A DNA stretch of 64,000 bases from Sphaerisporangium rufum (GTDB lineage Bacteria; Actinomycetota; Actinomycetes; Streptosporangiales; Streptosporangiaceae), in contig NZ_BOOU01000058.1 in NCBI RefSeq assembly GCF_016863395.1, forward strand, positions 124,001-188,000, given 5' to 3'. The notes under the pieces are model-generated. The model was given only the letters and a program-made list of their open reading frames with translations. It was not told where the DNA came from and did no database searches. The position numbers were made by a program, and so were the translations under genes. This document shows positions 37,201 through 45,003 of the stretch, one piece after another. The first letter of the stretch is position 1. Each line of letters opens with the position of its first letter.

Positions 37201-37924
37201 CTACGGCGGTGGCGTCGCCCAGCCCGAACGCGGCTACCGGCCGGGCGAGATCGTCCGGGAACGGTGGTGGGGCCCGCTGGTCCGCCCGGCGATCCCGGCC
37301 GGCTACCCGTACCCGCCGACCCGGGACGGTGACGAGATGACGATCATCGTGCCGGAGATGGTGGACGGCGACGGCCACTACGGATACCTGGAGCAGAGCC
37401 TCGGCGAGGACGAGACCTCGGCGCGGCTCTTCCGGAACGGCGAGCTGGTGGCCGAACGGGCCAACGCCCGGGACCGCTTCCCGGCCGTACCTGAGGAGGC
37501 CGAGTACCGGCTGGAGCTGTCGACCTCCCGCACGTCCCCGGAGTGGGTGCACGCGACCGCCACCGAGACGGCGTGGACGTTCCGGTCCCGCGGCGCCGAT
37601 CGGGAGCAGGTGCTGCCGATGCCGCAGGTCGACTACGACGTGCCGGCCGACGAGAACGGCCTGGTCCCGGCCGGCCGGCCGGTCTCGCTGGGCTTCACGG
37701 TGCGCGGCACGGTCCCCGGGATGAAGGTCGGGCAGATGACGGCCGAGCTGTCGTACGACGACGGCGCGACCTGGACGCCGGTCCGGCTGCGTTCGACCGG
37801 CGGCGGCGGGTACACCGGCCAGGTCACACACCGGGCGGGCACGGTGTCCCTGCGGGTGGCGGCGACGGACCGGGCGGGCAACCGGGTCGAGCAGAAGATC
37901 ATCCGCGGCTACGGGGTGCGGTAG
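34211..37924 (+). CDS. Large secreted S8 subtilase with PA domain
   Basis: A 1237-residue secreted serine protease. It has a signal peptide (first ~28 residues, ending near ARPASG) and a propeptide, then the catalytic domain with Asp in AVLDTGAD, His in GHGTHVASIIAG, oxyanion Asn in AAAGNEG and Ser in GTSMATPHVAG, all intact. A protease-associated (PA) domain (RGKAVVISLPSEEED to PAFLISHDAGQKLLG) and C-terminal beta domains follow. Unlike the subtilase-like gene at 15.8 kb this one should be active. I chose ATG 34211 (MGWSARLLAVG) because GGAAGGTC precedes it; an upstream GTG at 34172 has no SD. It converges with a LuxR regulator. Confidence 0.92.
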   Translation: MGWSARLLAVGVASTLLALPAPARPASGEASAAPVGDVRHVTLITGDVVTVRPRAGGGRAVTVRPGKGREKIRFTTEEVDGEIRVTPSDAFPYLVNGLLDPTLFQVGELIDQGYDDRSRPTLPLLLDYADGARAAAVPGVKVTATLNSIDAQAAAPEKGRLADFWKAAVTTADPSAKAGAANGLEKIWLDARVKASLERSVPQVGAPQAWQAGYDGTGVKVAVLDTGADETHPDLAGRVDDRRNFTDDPTTEDGVGHGTHVASIIAGQGSASAGLRKGVAPGARLLVGKVLDNTGSGTLSQVIEGLEWAAGAGADVVNLSLGSGPTDGTDPLSVAVDELTASTGTLFVAAAGNEGRAYQVGAPGAATTALTVGAVDRDDALASFSSRGPRLDDAPKPDITAPGVGIAAARAAGTTMGDPVDERYIAASGTSMATPHVAGAAAILKQRHPGWTAGRLKDALVSTAATIDGQTVHEQGGGRLDVARAVRQDVTATGVLDLGTSVEGESGQDVQGKVAYTNTGTAPVTLDLSAALRNQDGAVPGEGALALGSTAVTVPAGGTAEVPVRVDLTKIAKGRHVGYLTARSADGSVAAHTTLALTRRGPARKVHFRAIDDEGKPSRVAAILMYGAAAINDASGWIEDRDAGLILEVEQGTYLTQAVFGGISSRQQPLDVLISIPELKVDRDLEVVLDARKAKPVVVETPKPAVRSGITTWAAYRTYGDRRISIAGMNFPSDLVTVAGTDRVKNGTFEFNTRLQLAAPMVSRARVTGLRDDLPMQPAIWSPEMDGRFRWPLMEAGRGRPEDVAGRDVRGKAVVISLPSEEEDFYESEERIRAIGKAGAAAVIAVGGERYGLWQQWLPVNPRYPSPAFLISHDAGQKLLGRVRAGRATIDLTCTMAPPYTYDVSHSEYGGIPRQIVHKVRPGNTARIAAEYTESGGEHWAKEQRFGWRPWQVFANERQTPVRTPLRRDEYVSSSDADTTWEHFVHSYFTWELWGSIYGGGVAQPERGYRPGEIVRERWWGPLVRPAIPAGYPYPPTRDGDEMTIIVPEMVDGDGHYGYLEQSLGEDETSARLFRNGELVAERANARDRFPAVPEEAEYRLELSTSRTSPEWVHATATETAWTFRSRGADREQVLPMPQVDYDVPADENGLVPAGRPVSLGFTVRGTVPGMKVGQMTAELSYDDGATWTPVRLRSTGGGGYTGQVTHRAGTVSLRVAATDRAGNRVEQKIIRGYGVR

Positions 37925-37972
37925 CGGGGCGGTGGGCGGCCGGACCGGCCGCCCACCGCTCACGGCCGCCGC

Positions 37973-38965
37973 TCACAGCCACCCTTCCCGGGCGGCGTGC
38001 CAGGCGAGCTGCATGCGGGTCTGCGCGCCGGCGAGTTCCATCAGGCTCTGCAGCCGCCGCTGGACGGTCCGCAGGCTCAGCCCGAGCTGGGTGGCGATCG
38101 ACTTGTCGGACACTCCGGCGACCAGCAGCGAGAGCAGGTAGAGATCATCGCCCGACGGGGTGACGGCCGCCGAGCCGTCCTCGGTGTCGTCACCGGCCAG
38201 CCGTACGGGGGTGGCGCGGGTCCAGTGCGATTCGAACAGCGCGATCAGGGCGTCGAGGAGGCTGCTGTGGTGGATCACGGCCGCGGTGGGCTCGGAGACT
38301 CCTCGCACGTGCTGGACCAGCGGCATGACGGCGATCCGCCGGTCCACGATCATCATCCGGACCGGCAGCGCCAGCATCGCCCGCGCCTGCTCGCCGAGGT
38401 CGACGCTGTAGGCGACGTTGGGCAGCATCCCCGGCTGTTCCAGCAGCGCCCGCTCGTAGATGACCCGGTAGGCGACGCCGCGCTCCAGGGCCGCCGGCTC
38501 CTCGCGGTTGTCGGTGGAGGGCATCGCGACGTGCCCGGCCCGGCAGAAGTAGAGGACCTCCTCGCGGGCCCCGTCCTGGAGCAGCCGCAGCTTCTCGCGC
38601 AGCGCGGACCGGCTGGGCAGGATCTCGACGAGCTGGGCGGCGTCCCGGCGGCGGACGTTGGTCCGGTACTCCTCGGCCAGCTGGTCCACCGCGCGGCGGG
38701 CCGAGTCGAGCATCGCGTGCCGCCGGGTCAGCTCCGGGCCGAGCGCGAGGTCCGGAGCGACCGGGGAGAACCGCGGCACGCTTCCGGCGGTCTCGCGCAC
38801 CAGCCCCATGGCCCGCATGTCCCGCAAGGCGCGCTCGGCCTCCGCGATCGGCACGCCGAGTTCGGCCGCCAGCCCGGTGAGGTCGGTCTCGGGGGCGGTG
38901 ATGAGGAGCCGGTACGCGCGTTCCATGACCGCGTCCAACCCGGCCATCTCCAGCATGGGGACCAT
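37973..38965 (-). CDS. LuxR-family regulator with TrmB-like N-terminus
   Basis: A 330-residue regulator. The N-terminal winged helix resembles TrmB (TDLTGLAAELGVPIAEAERALRDMRAMGLV), the middle is a phospholipase-D-like signal domain (LLQDGAREEVLYFCRAG to VRMMIVDRRIAVMPL), and the C-terminus is a LuxR helix-turn-helix (DLYLLSLLVAGVSDKSIATQLGLSLRTVQRRLQSLMELAGAQTRMQLAWHA). I chose ATG 38965; ATG 38956 is possible and none has a clear SD. Regulators of this kind often neighbour subtilase genes, and this one converges on the large S8 gene with 48 bp between stops. Confidence 0.85.
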   Translation of the reverse strand: MVPMLEMAGLDAVMERAYRLLITAPETDLTGLAAELGVPIAEAERALRDMRAMGLVRETAGSVPRFSPVAPDLALGPELTRRHAMLDSARRAVDQLAEEYRTNVRRRDAAQLVEILPSRSALREKLRLLQDGAREEVLYFCRAGHVAMPSTDNREEPAALERGVAYRVIYERALLEQPGMLPNVAYSVDLGEQARAMLALPVRMMIVDRRIAVMPLVQHVRGVSEPTAAVIHHSSLLDALIALFESHWTRATPVRLAGDDTEDGSAAVTPSGDDLYLLSLLVAGVSDKSIATQLGLSLRTVQRRLQSLMELAGAQTRMQLAWHAAREGWL

Positions 38966-39157
38966 GATGACATCCGGAACCGGATATTTGTCGGATTTTA
39001 TGATGACCGGAAGTGCCGTACCCGCCGGGGGCGGGTGGTCCGGGGCGCCGCGGGGTGCTGGGGAGGCGTGTGGGCTCCTGACCGAAATGCCGGAATAATA
39101 TTTTGGGTGATTTTTCATCATCCGCGAGCCGGGTGGGCGACGAACCAGATGTGCCTA

Positions 39158-39178
39158 GTCACCGAAATATTCGGTGAC
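39158..39178. promoter_or_regulatory. Operator-like palindrome before the GGDEF-EAL gene
   Basis: GTCACCGAA-ATA-TTCGGTGAC, two perfect 9-bp arms, 80 bp upstream of the GGDEF-EAL start and 193 bp from the LuxR start. The 292-bp divergent gap also holds AT-rich stretches near 39090-39120. The binding protein is unknown. Confidence 0.55.
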
Positions 39179-39257
39179 GGAACGTACCCAACCGGTTTCG
39201 CGAAGTGGCCCAGAGGCCGTACTCTCCCATAGTGGCCTCTTGGGGGTTTACTTGCTT

Positions 39258-41318
39258 ATGACGGATCCATCCGATACGCGGGATACCGCGCCGCGGCCGT
39301 ACTCCCCGCTGTGGACGTACCTGACCGTGGTGGTCGTGGCCGGGCTGGCGGCGCTGCTCGCCGCCGAGATCCGGCTCGGCACCGGTGAGCCGGCCGGGCT
39401 CGCCCGCACGCCGCTGTTCTGGACGCTGGTGGCGCTGACCGTGCTCGGCGAGCTGCGGCCGATCGTGGTCTCCAGCTCGCGCCTGGCCGGTGGCACCGCC
39501 ACCTCCACCCTGTTCGCCTTCGCCGCGCTGCTGTACTACGGGCTTCCGGTGGCGGTGCTGATCCACACCATCGCGGTGGTGGCCAGCGGGCTGTCCCGCC
39601 GGCGGGCGCCGCACCGCACCCTGTTCAACGTCTCCCAGATCACGCTGGCCTCGACCGCGGCGGCGGGCGTGCTGGACGCCTTCGGTCACCATCCACGGCC
39701 GGGGGTGCCCTGGGTGCCGGACGGCGCCGACATCACGTCGGTCGGCCTGGCCGCGCTCGCCTACTTCCTGACCCGCGGGCTGCTGGTGTGCGCGGCGGTC
39801 TCGCTGCACGAGCGGCGCTCGCTGGTGCGGGTGCTGCGCGCCACGATCGGCCACCAGAGCCTGGTGTACGCCGCCCTGCTCGGCCTGGCCCCGCTGGTGG
39901 TCGTCGTGATGAGCCGGTCGCCGGGGCTCGTCCCCCTCTTCGTCGCCCCGCTGGCGACCATGTACCTCACCGCGTCGCAGTCCGTCCGCCGCGACCACCA
40001 GGCCATGCACGACGGCCTCACCGCGCTGCCCAACCGCAAGCTCCTGGTCCTGCGCACCGAGGAGGCGCTGGCCGAGGCGCGGGAGAACGAGCGGGTCGGC
40101 CTGCTGCTGCTGGACCTCGACCGGTTCAAGGAGGTCAACGACACCCTCGGCCATCCGGTGGGCGACCGGCTGCTGCAGGTCGTCGCGCACCGGCTCACCC
40201 ACAGCGTCCGGCCCGGGGACGTGGTGGCCCGGCTCGGCGGCGACGAGTTCGCCGTGCTGCTGCCGACCGTCCGCGACGCCGCCGCCGCCCGCGAGGTGGC
40301 CGCCCGGCTGCGGGTCGCGCTGACCCAGCCGGTGCGGCTGGAGGGCATGTCCTTCGACCTGGACGCCTCGGTGGGCATCGCGCTCTACCCCGACCACGCG
40401 CCGGACTTCGAGCTGCTGCTGCAGCGTTCGGACGTCGCGATGTACTTCGCCAAGGAAGGCCGCACCGGCGTGGAGACCTACCTCGCCGAGCGCGACCGCA
40501 ACTCGCCCGAACGGCTCAGCCTGCTGGCGGACCTGCGCCGGGCCGTCGGCGGCAGCGAGCTGCGGCTGAACTACCAGCCCAAGCTGTGCCTGGCCACCGG
40601 GGCGGTGGAGGGCGTGGAGGCCCTGCTGCGCTGGTGGCACCCCGAGCGCGGGCCGATCTCCCCGGCCGAGTTCATCCCGCTGGCCGAGCAGTCGTACCTG
40701 ATGCGGCAGATCACCCAACACGTCACCGACGCCGCGCTGGAGCAGGCGGCGGCCTGGTGGCACGCCGGGATCGAGATCCCGGTGTCGATCAACGTCTCGG
40801 CCCGCGACCTGCTCGACCCGGGGCTGCCCGACCTGCTGGAAGCCGGACTCTCCCGGCTGCGGCTGCCGCCGCGGGCCGTCCAGCTGGAGGTCACCGAACG
40901 CATCCTGATGACCGACCAGGCCTACACCGCCGACTCGGTGCGCGCCCTGGTCGAGCTCGGCGTGCCGCTGGCCCTGGACGACTTCGGTACCGGCTACAGC
41001 TCGCTGGTGCGGCTGCAGCGGCTCCCGGTCGGCGAGGTGAAGATCGACGAGTCGTTCGTCCGGCGGATCGGCGCGTCCGCCGACGACGAGCGCATCGTCC
41101 GGTCCATCGTCGACCTGGTGCGCTCGCTGGGGCTGCGCTCGGTGGCCGAGGGGGTGGAGACCGAGGAGGTCGCCCGGCGGCTGCGGGAGATGGGCTGCGA
41201 CGCCGGGCAGGGCTGGCTGTTCGCCGAGCCGATGCCGGCCGGCGAGGCCACCGCCTGGCTCCGCCGGCGGCTCGGCGTCGCGGCCTACGACCGGCCGGCC
41301 GAGCTCACCACCGGATGA
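39258..41318 (+). CDS. GGDEF-EAL c-di-GMP turnover protein with membrane N-terminus
   Basis: A 686-residue protein. About seven membrane segments fill residues 15-240. The diguanylate cyclase domain follows with an intact RLGGDEF (about 325-331) and DLDRFKEVND. The phosphodiesterase domain has VEALLRWW (about 452), EVTERIL, ALDDFGTGYSS, KIDESFV and AEGVETEE, all complete. No I-site RxxD stands at the usual five residues before GGDEF, so product inhibition is doubtful. It may make, degrade or sense c-di-GMP, the signal that controls development in actinomycetes. The SD is weak; the ATG opens a charged leader before the first helix. Confidence 0.92.
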   Translation: MTDPSDTRDTAPRPYSPLWTYLTVVVVAGLAALLAAEIRLGTGEPAGLARTPLFWTLVALTVLGELRPIVVSSSRLAGGTATSTLFAFAALLYYGLPVAVLIHTIAVVASGLSRRRAPHRTLFNVSQITLASTAAAGVLDAFGHHPRPGVPWVPDGADITSVGLAALAYFLTRGLLVCAAVSLHERRSLVRVLRATIGHQSLVYAALLGLAPLVVVVMSRSPGLVPLFVAPLATMYLTASQSVRRDHQAMHDGLTALPNRKLLVLRTEEALAEARENERVGLLLLDLDRFKEVNDTLGHPVGDRLLQVVAHRLTHSVRPGDVVARLGGDEFAVLLPTVRDAAAAREVAARLRVALTQPVRLEGMSFDLDASVGIALYPDHAPDFELLLQRSDVAMYFAKEGRTGVETYLAERDRNSPERLSLLADLRRAVGGSELRLNYQPKLCLATGAVEGVEALLRWWHPERGPISPAEFIPLAEQSYLMRQITQHVTDAALEQAAAWWHAGIEIPVSINVSARDLLDPGLPDLLEAGLSRLRLPPRAVQLEVTERILMTDQAYTADSVRALVELGVPLALDDFGTGYSSLVRLQRLPVGEVKIDESFVRRIGASADDERIVRSIVDLVRSLGLRSVAEGVETEEVARRLREMGCDAGQGWLFAEPMPAGEATAWLRRRLGVAAYDRPAELTTG

Positions 41319-41516
41319 TCGCCGGACGGCCGCCGGGCCACCGACGCCGGGCGGGCCGGTCCCGCGGCCGGTCCCGCTGCCGGCGGCGGGCCCGCGGCCG
41401 GTCCGGCGGCCGGGCCGGCCGGTCCCCGCGACCTCACCGGATGGTTCGGCCGCCGGCGGCGGGGCGCCCTAGGATGACAGTGTCCGATTGCCATCCATGA
41501 AACGGGTTAACGACTC
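41319..41516 (+). promoter_or_regulatory. Upstream region of gatCAB
   Basis: The first 120 bp are extremely GC-rich with the direct repeat CCCGCGGCCGGTCC occurring twice and several possible hairpins, probably ending the GGDEF-EAL transcript. TAGGAT at 41470-41475 is a consensus-like actinobacterial -10 about 42 bp before gatC. Confidence 0.45.
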
Positions 41517-41816
41517 ATGTCCGCCATAACCCGCGACGAGGTCGCCCACCTCGCCCGGCTGTCCCGGCTGGCCCTGGCCGACGACGAGCTCGAACACTAC
41601 GCCACGCAGCTCGATGACATCATCGGTGCGGTCGCGCGGGTGGCCGAGGTCGCCACCGATGACATCCCGCCGTCGTCGCACGCGCTGCCGCTCACCAACG
41701 TCTATCGACCCGACGAGGTGCGGCCCGGCCTCACCCCCGAACAGGCGCTGGCCGCCGCCCCGGCCGTCGAGGACGGCCGCTTCCGCGTCCCGCGCATCCT
41801 CGGGGAGGAGGCATGA
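41517..41816 (+). CDS. gatC: Asp/Glu-tRNA amidotransferase subunit C
   Basis: Small 99-residue subunit that wraps round GatA and steadies its contact with GatB. It reads [39 protein letters not shown], the family signature, and ends with the conserved [12 protein letters not shown]. It overlaps gatA by four bases (ATGA). First gene of gatCAB. Confidence 0.96.
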   Translation: MSAITRDEVAHLARLSRLALADDELEHYATQLDDIIGAVARVAEVATDDIPPSSHALPLTNVYRPDEVRPGLTPEQALAAAPAVEDGRFRVPRILGEEA

Positions 41817-43303
41817 GTCTCACCCACCGGAACGCCGCCGAGCTCGGCGCGCTGATGGCCGCCGGCGAGGTCTCCGCCGTCGAGGTGGCGCAGGCCCACC
41901 TGGACCGCGTCGCCGAGGTCGACTCGCGGGTCCACGCGTTCCTGCACGTGGCCGCCGAGTCCGCCCTGGAGCAGGCCCGCGCGGTCGACGCGCGCCGCGC
42001 CGCCGGCGAGAAGCTCGGCCCGCTCGCGGGTGTGCCCATCGCGCACAAGGACGTCTTCACCACCCGTGACATGCCGACCACGGCCGGGTCGAAGATCCTC
42101 GAAGGCTACCGCCCGCCCTACGACGCGACCGTCACCACCCGGCTGCGCGAGGCCGGCCTGGTCATCCTGGGCAAGACCAACCTCGACGAGTTCGCGATGG
42201 GGTCCTCCACCGAGAACTCCGCCTACGGTCCGACGCGCAACCCGTGGGACCTCGACCGCGTCCCGGGCGGCTCGTCCGGCGGCTCCAGCGCGGCGGTGGC
42301 CTCCTACCAGGCGCCGCTGTCCACCGGCACCGACACCGGCGGCTCGATCCGCCAGCCGGCGGCGGTCACCGGCATCGTCGGCATGAAGCCCACCTACGGC
42401 GGCTCGTCCCGCTACGGCCTGATCGCCTTCGCCTCCTCGCTGGACACCCCGGGGCCGTTCGCCCGCACCGTGCTGGACGCGGCGCTGCTGCACGAGGCGT
42501 TCTCCGGCCACGACGTGATGGACACCACCTCCATCCACGCCGAGGTGCCGCCGGTGGTCGAGGCGGCCCGGCAGGCCGACGTCGCCGGCCTGCGCGTCGG
42601 CGTGGTCCGCGAGTTCGGCGGCGAGGGCTACCAGCCCGGCGTCACCGCGCGGTTCCAGGAGGCCGTCGAGCTGCTGGAGTCGCTGGGCGCCAAGGTCACC
42701 GAGGTGTCCTGCCCGAGCTTCACCTACGCCCTGCCGGCGTACTACCTGATCGCGCCGTCGGAGTGCTCCTCCAACCTCGCCCGGTTCGACGGCATGCGCT
42801 ACGGCCTGCGGGTCGCCGACGACGGCACCCGCAGCGCCGAGGAGGTCATGGCGCTGACCCGGGCGGCCGGCTTCGGCGCGGAGGTCAAGCGGCGCATCAT
42901 GCTCGGCACCTACGCGCTGTCCAGCGGCTACTACGACGCCTACTACGGCTCGGCGCAGAAGGTCCGCACGCTGATCGCCCGCGACTTCGAGGCCGCGTTC
43001 CACCAGGTCGACGTGCTGATCTCGCCGACCACGCCGACCACGGCGTTCCCGATCGGCGAGCGCGCCGACGACCCGATGGCGATGTACCTGGCCGACCTGT
43101 GCACGATCCCGGCCAATCTGGCGGGCAACGCCGCCATCTCGGTGCCGTGCGGGCGGGCCGACGAGGACGGCCTGCCGGTCGGCCTGCAGATCATGGCGCC
43201 GGTGCTCGGCGACGACCGCTGCTACCGGGTCGGCGCCGCCGTGGAGAAGGCGTTCGAGGACCGCTGGGGCGGCCCGCTGCTGAAGGAGGCTCCGTCCCTG
43301 TGA
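41813..43303 (+). CDS. gatA: Asp/Glu-tRNA amidotransferase subunit A
   Basis: Amidase subunit of 496 residues that releases ammonia from glutamine for the transamidation of Glu-tRNA(Gln) and Asp-tRNA(Asn). The amidase-signature triad is exactly placed: K79 (PIAHKDVF), cis-Ser154 ([10 protein letters not shown]) and nucleophile S178 (TDTGGSIRQ). It overlaps gatC by four bases and gatB by four (GTGA), so the three are translationally coupled. Confidence 0.97.
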   Translation: MSLTHRNAAELGALMAAGEVSAVEVAQAHLDRVAEVDSRVHAFLHVAAESALEQARAVDARRAAGEKLGPLAGVPIAHKDVFTTRDMPTTAGSKILEGYRPPYDATVTTRLREAGLVILGKTNLDEFAMGSSTENSAYGPTRNPWDLDRVPGGSSGGSSAAVASYQAPLSTGTDTGGSIRQPAAVTGIVGMKPTYGGSSRYGLIAFASSLDTPGPFARTVLDAALLHEAFSGHDVMDTTSIHAEVPPVVEAARQADVAGLRVGVVREFGGEGYQPGVTARFQEAVELLESLGAKVTEVSCPSFTYALPAYYLIAPSECSSNLARFDGMRYGLRVADDGTRSAEEVMALTRAAGFGAEVKRRIMLGTYALSSGYYDAYYGSAQKVRTLIARDFEAAFHQVDVLISPTTPTTAFPIGERADDPMAMYLADLCTIPANLAGNAAISVPCGRADEDGLPVGLQIMAPVLGDDRCYRVGAAVEKAFEDRWGGPLLKEAPSL

Positions 43304-44808
43304 CCACCACCCGCTCCGTGATGCCGTTCGACGAGGCGCTCGAGCGCTTCGAGCCGGTGCTCGGCCTGGAGACCCACGTCGAGCTCGGCACCGAGTCGAA
43401 GATGTTCTGCGGCTGCCCGACCGCCTTCGGCGCGCCGCCCAACACCCAGGTCTGCCCGGTGTGCCTGGCGCTGCCGGGCGCGTTGCCGGTGGCCAACGAC
43501 CAGGCGATCGAGTCGACGATCCGCATCGGCCTGGCGCTGAACTGCACCATCGCCGAGTGGTGCAGGTTCGCCCGGAAGAACTACTTCTATCCGGACATGC
43601 CGAAGAACTACCAGATCAGCCAGTACGACGAGCCGCTGTGCACCGACGGCCACCTGGACGTCGAGGTGGACGGCCGCACCGTCCGGGTGGAGATCGAGCG
43701 CGTCCACCTGGAGGAGGACACCGGCAAGTCCACCCACGTGGGCGGGGCGACCGGCCGCATCCACGGCGCCGACTATTCCATCGTCGACTACAACCGGGCC
43801 GGCATCCCGCTGGTCGAGATCGTCACCCGGCCGATCGCCGGCACCGACCGGCTGGCCCCCGAGGTCGCCCGAGCCTACGTCACCGAGCTGCGCGAGCTGA
43901 TGCGCTCGCTCGGCGTCTCCGACGTGCGCATGGAGCAGGGCTCGCTGCGCTGCGACGTCAACGTCTCGCTGATGCCGCGCGGTGCGGCCGAGTGGGGCAC
44001 CCGCACCGAGACCAAGAACGTCAACTCGCTGCGCAGCGTCGAGCGGGCGGTGCGCGGCGAGATCGAGCGCCAGGCGGCGGTGCTGGCCGACGGCGGCCGC
44101 ATCGTCCAGGAGACCCGCCACTTCCACGAGGACACCGGCGCCACCACCTCGGGCCGGTCCAAGGAGGAGGCGCAGGACTACCGCTACTTCCCCGAGCCCG
44201 ACCTGCTGCCGATCGCGCCGGCCCCCGAGTGGGTCGAGGAGCTGCGCGCCCGGCTGCCCGAGCTCCCCACCGCGCGCCGCCGGCGCCTGCAGGCCGAGTG
44301 GGGCGTCTCCGACCTCGACATGGCGGCCATGCGCAACGCCGACGCCGTCGACCTGGTCGAGGCGACGGTGGCGGCCGGGGCGCCCGCGGCCGACGCGCGC
44401 AAGTGGTGGATGGGCGAGCTGGCCCGCCGGGCCAACGAGTCCGGCACCGCGCTGGCCGACCTGCCGATCGAGCCGGGGCAGATCGCCCGGGTCGTCGAGC
44501 TGGTCGCCTCCGGCGCGCTGACCGACAAGCTGGCCCGCCAGGTGCTGGAGGGCCTGCTGGCCGGCGAGGGCTCGCCGGACGAGATCGTCGAGGCGCGCGG
44601 CCTGCGGGTCGTCTCCGACGAGGGCGAGCTCATCGCGATCATCGACCAGGTGCTGGCCGCCAACACCGACGCGGCCGACAAGGTGCGCGCCGGCAAGGTC
44701 GCCGCGGCCGGCGCCCTGGTGGGCGGGGTGATGAAGGCCAGCCGCGGCAAGGCGGACGCCGCCCGGGCGCGCGAGCTGATCCTGCAGCGCCTGGGCGTCG
44801 CGGGGTAG
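43300..44808 (+). CDS. gatB: Asp/Glu-tRNA amidotransferase subunit B
   Basis: Kinase-transamidase subunit of 502 residues that activates misacylated tRNA and transfers ammonia to it. Visible signatures are [20 protein letters not shown], the zinc cysteines with [35 protein letters not shown] and the C-terminal YqeY-like tail domain. GTG 43300 follows GAAGGAGG at a good distance and overlaps the gatA stop. Last gene of the operon, followed by a strong hairpin. Confidence 0.97.
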   Translation: MTTTRSVMPFDEALERFEPVLGLETHVELGTESKMFCGCPTAFGAPPNTQVCPVCLALPGALPVANDQAIESTIRIGLALNCTIAEWCRFARKNYFYPDMPKNYQISQYDEPLCTDGHLDVEVDGRTVRVEIERVHLEEDTGKSTHVGGATGRIHGADYSIVDYNRAGIPLVEIVTRPIAGTDRLAPEVARAYVTELRELMRSLGVSDVRMEQGSLRCDVNVSLMPRGAAEWGTRTETKNVNSLRSVERAVRGEIERQAAVLADGGRIVQETRHFHEDTGATTSGRSKEEAQDYRYFPEPDLLPIAPAPEWVEELRARLPELPTARRRRLQAEWGVSDLDMAAMRNADAVDLVEATVAAGAPAADARKWWMGELARRANESGTALADLPIEPGQIARVVELVASGALTDKLARQVLEGLLAGEGSPDEIVEARGLRVVSDEGELIAIIDQVLAANTDAADKVRAGKVAAAGALVGGVMKASRGKADAARARELILQRLGVAG

Positions 44809-44821
44809 CGGCCGGCCGACT

Positions 44822-44867
44822 GGTGTGTTCGCCGGCGGGTCCCGCGGGACCCGCCCGCGAACACACC
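44822..44867 (+). terminator. Hairpin terminator after gatB
   Basis: Arms 44822-44842 and 44847-44867 (21 bases each) pair with one mismatch around CGCG, 13 bp after the gatB stop. No T-run follows. Confidence 0.75.
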
Positions 44868-45003
44868 CGTACTTGGTACCGATCCCGCCCGCCGGCGATT
44901 CGTACTTGGGACAGGATTCGTCGCCCGTTGCGGCAGAAATCCCAGGGGCGGTTGGTCTAGGGTGATGCGGGGGGTCGGGTACGGAGCGGGAGGAGACGAG
45001 GGC

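Noticed and set aside
34190-37963. A 1257-residue open frame on the minus strand opposite the large subtilase
   Set aside because: It is Gly/Arg/Asp-rich low complexity with no family features, exactly what the antisense of a GC3-biased gene gives. The plus-strand subtilase is certain.
39158-39178. BldD box
   Set aside because: BldD-type sites have short spacers between GTnAC-like halves. This palindrome has 9-bp arms with different sequence and spacing.
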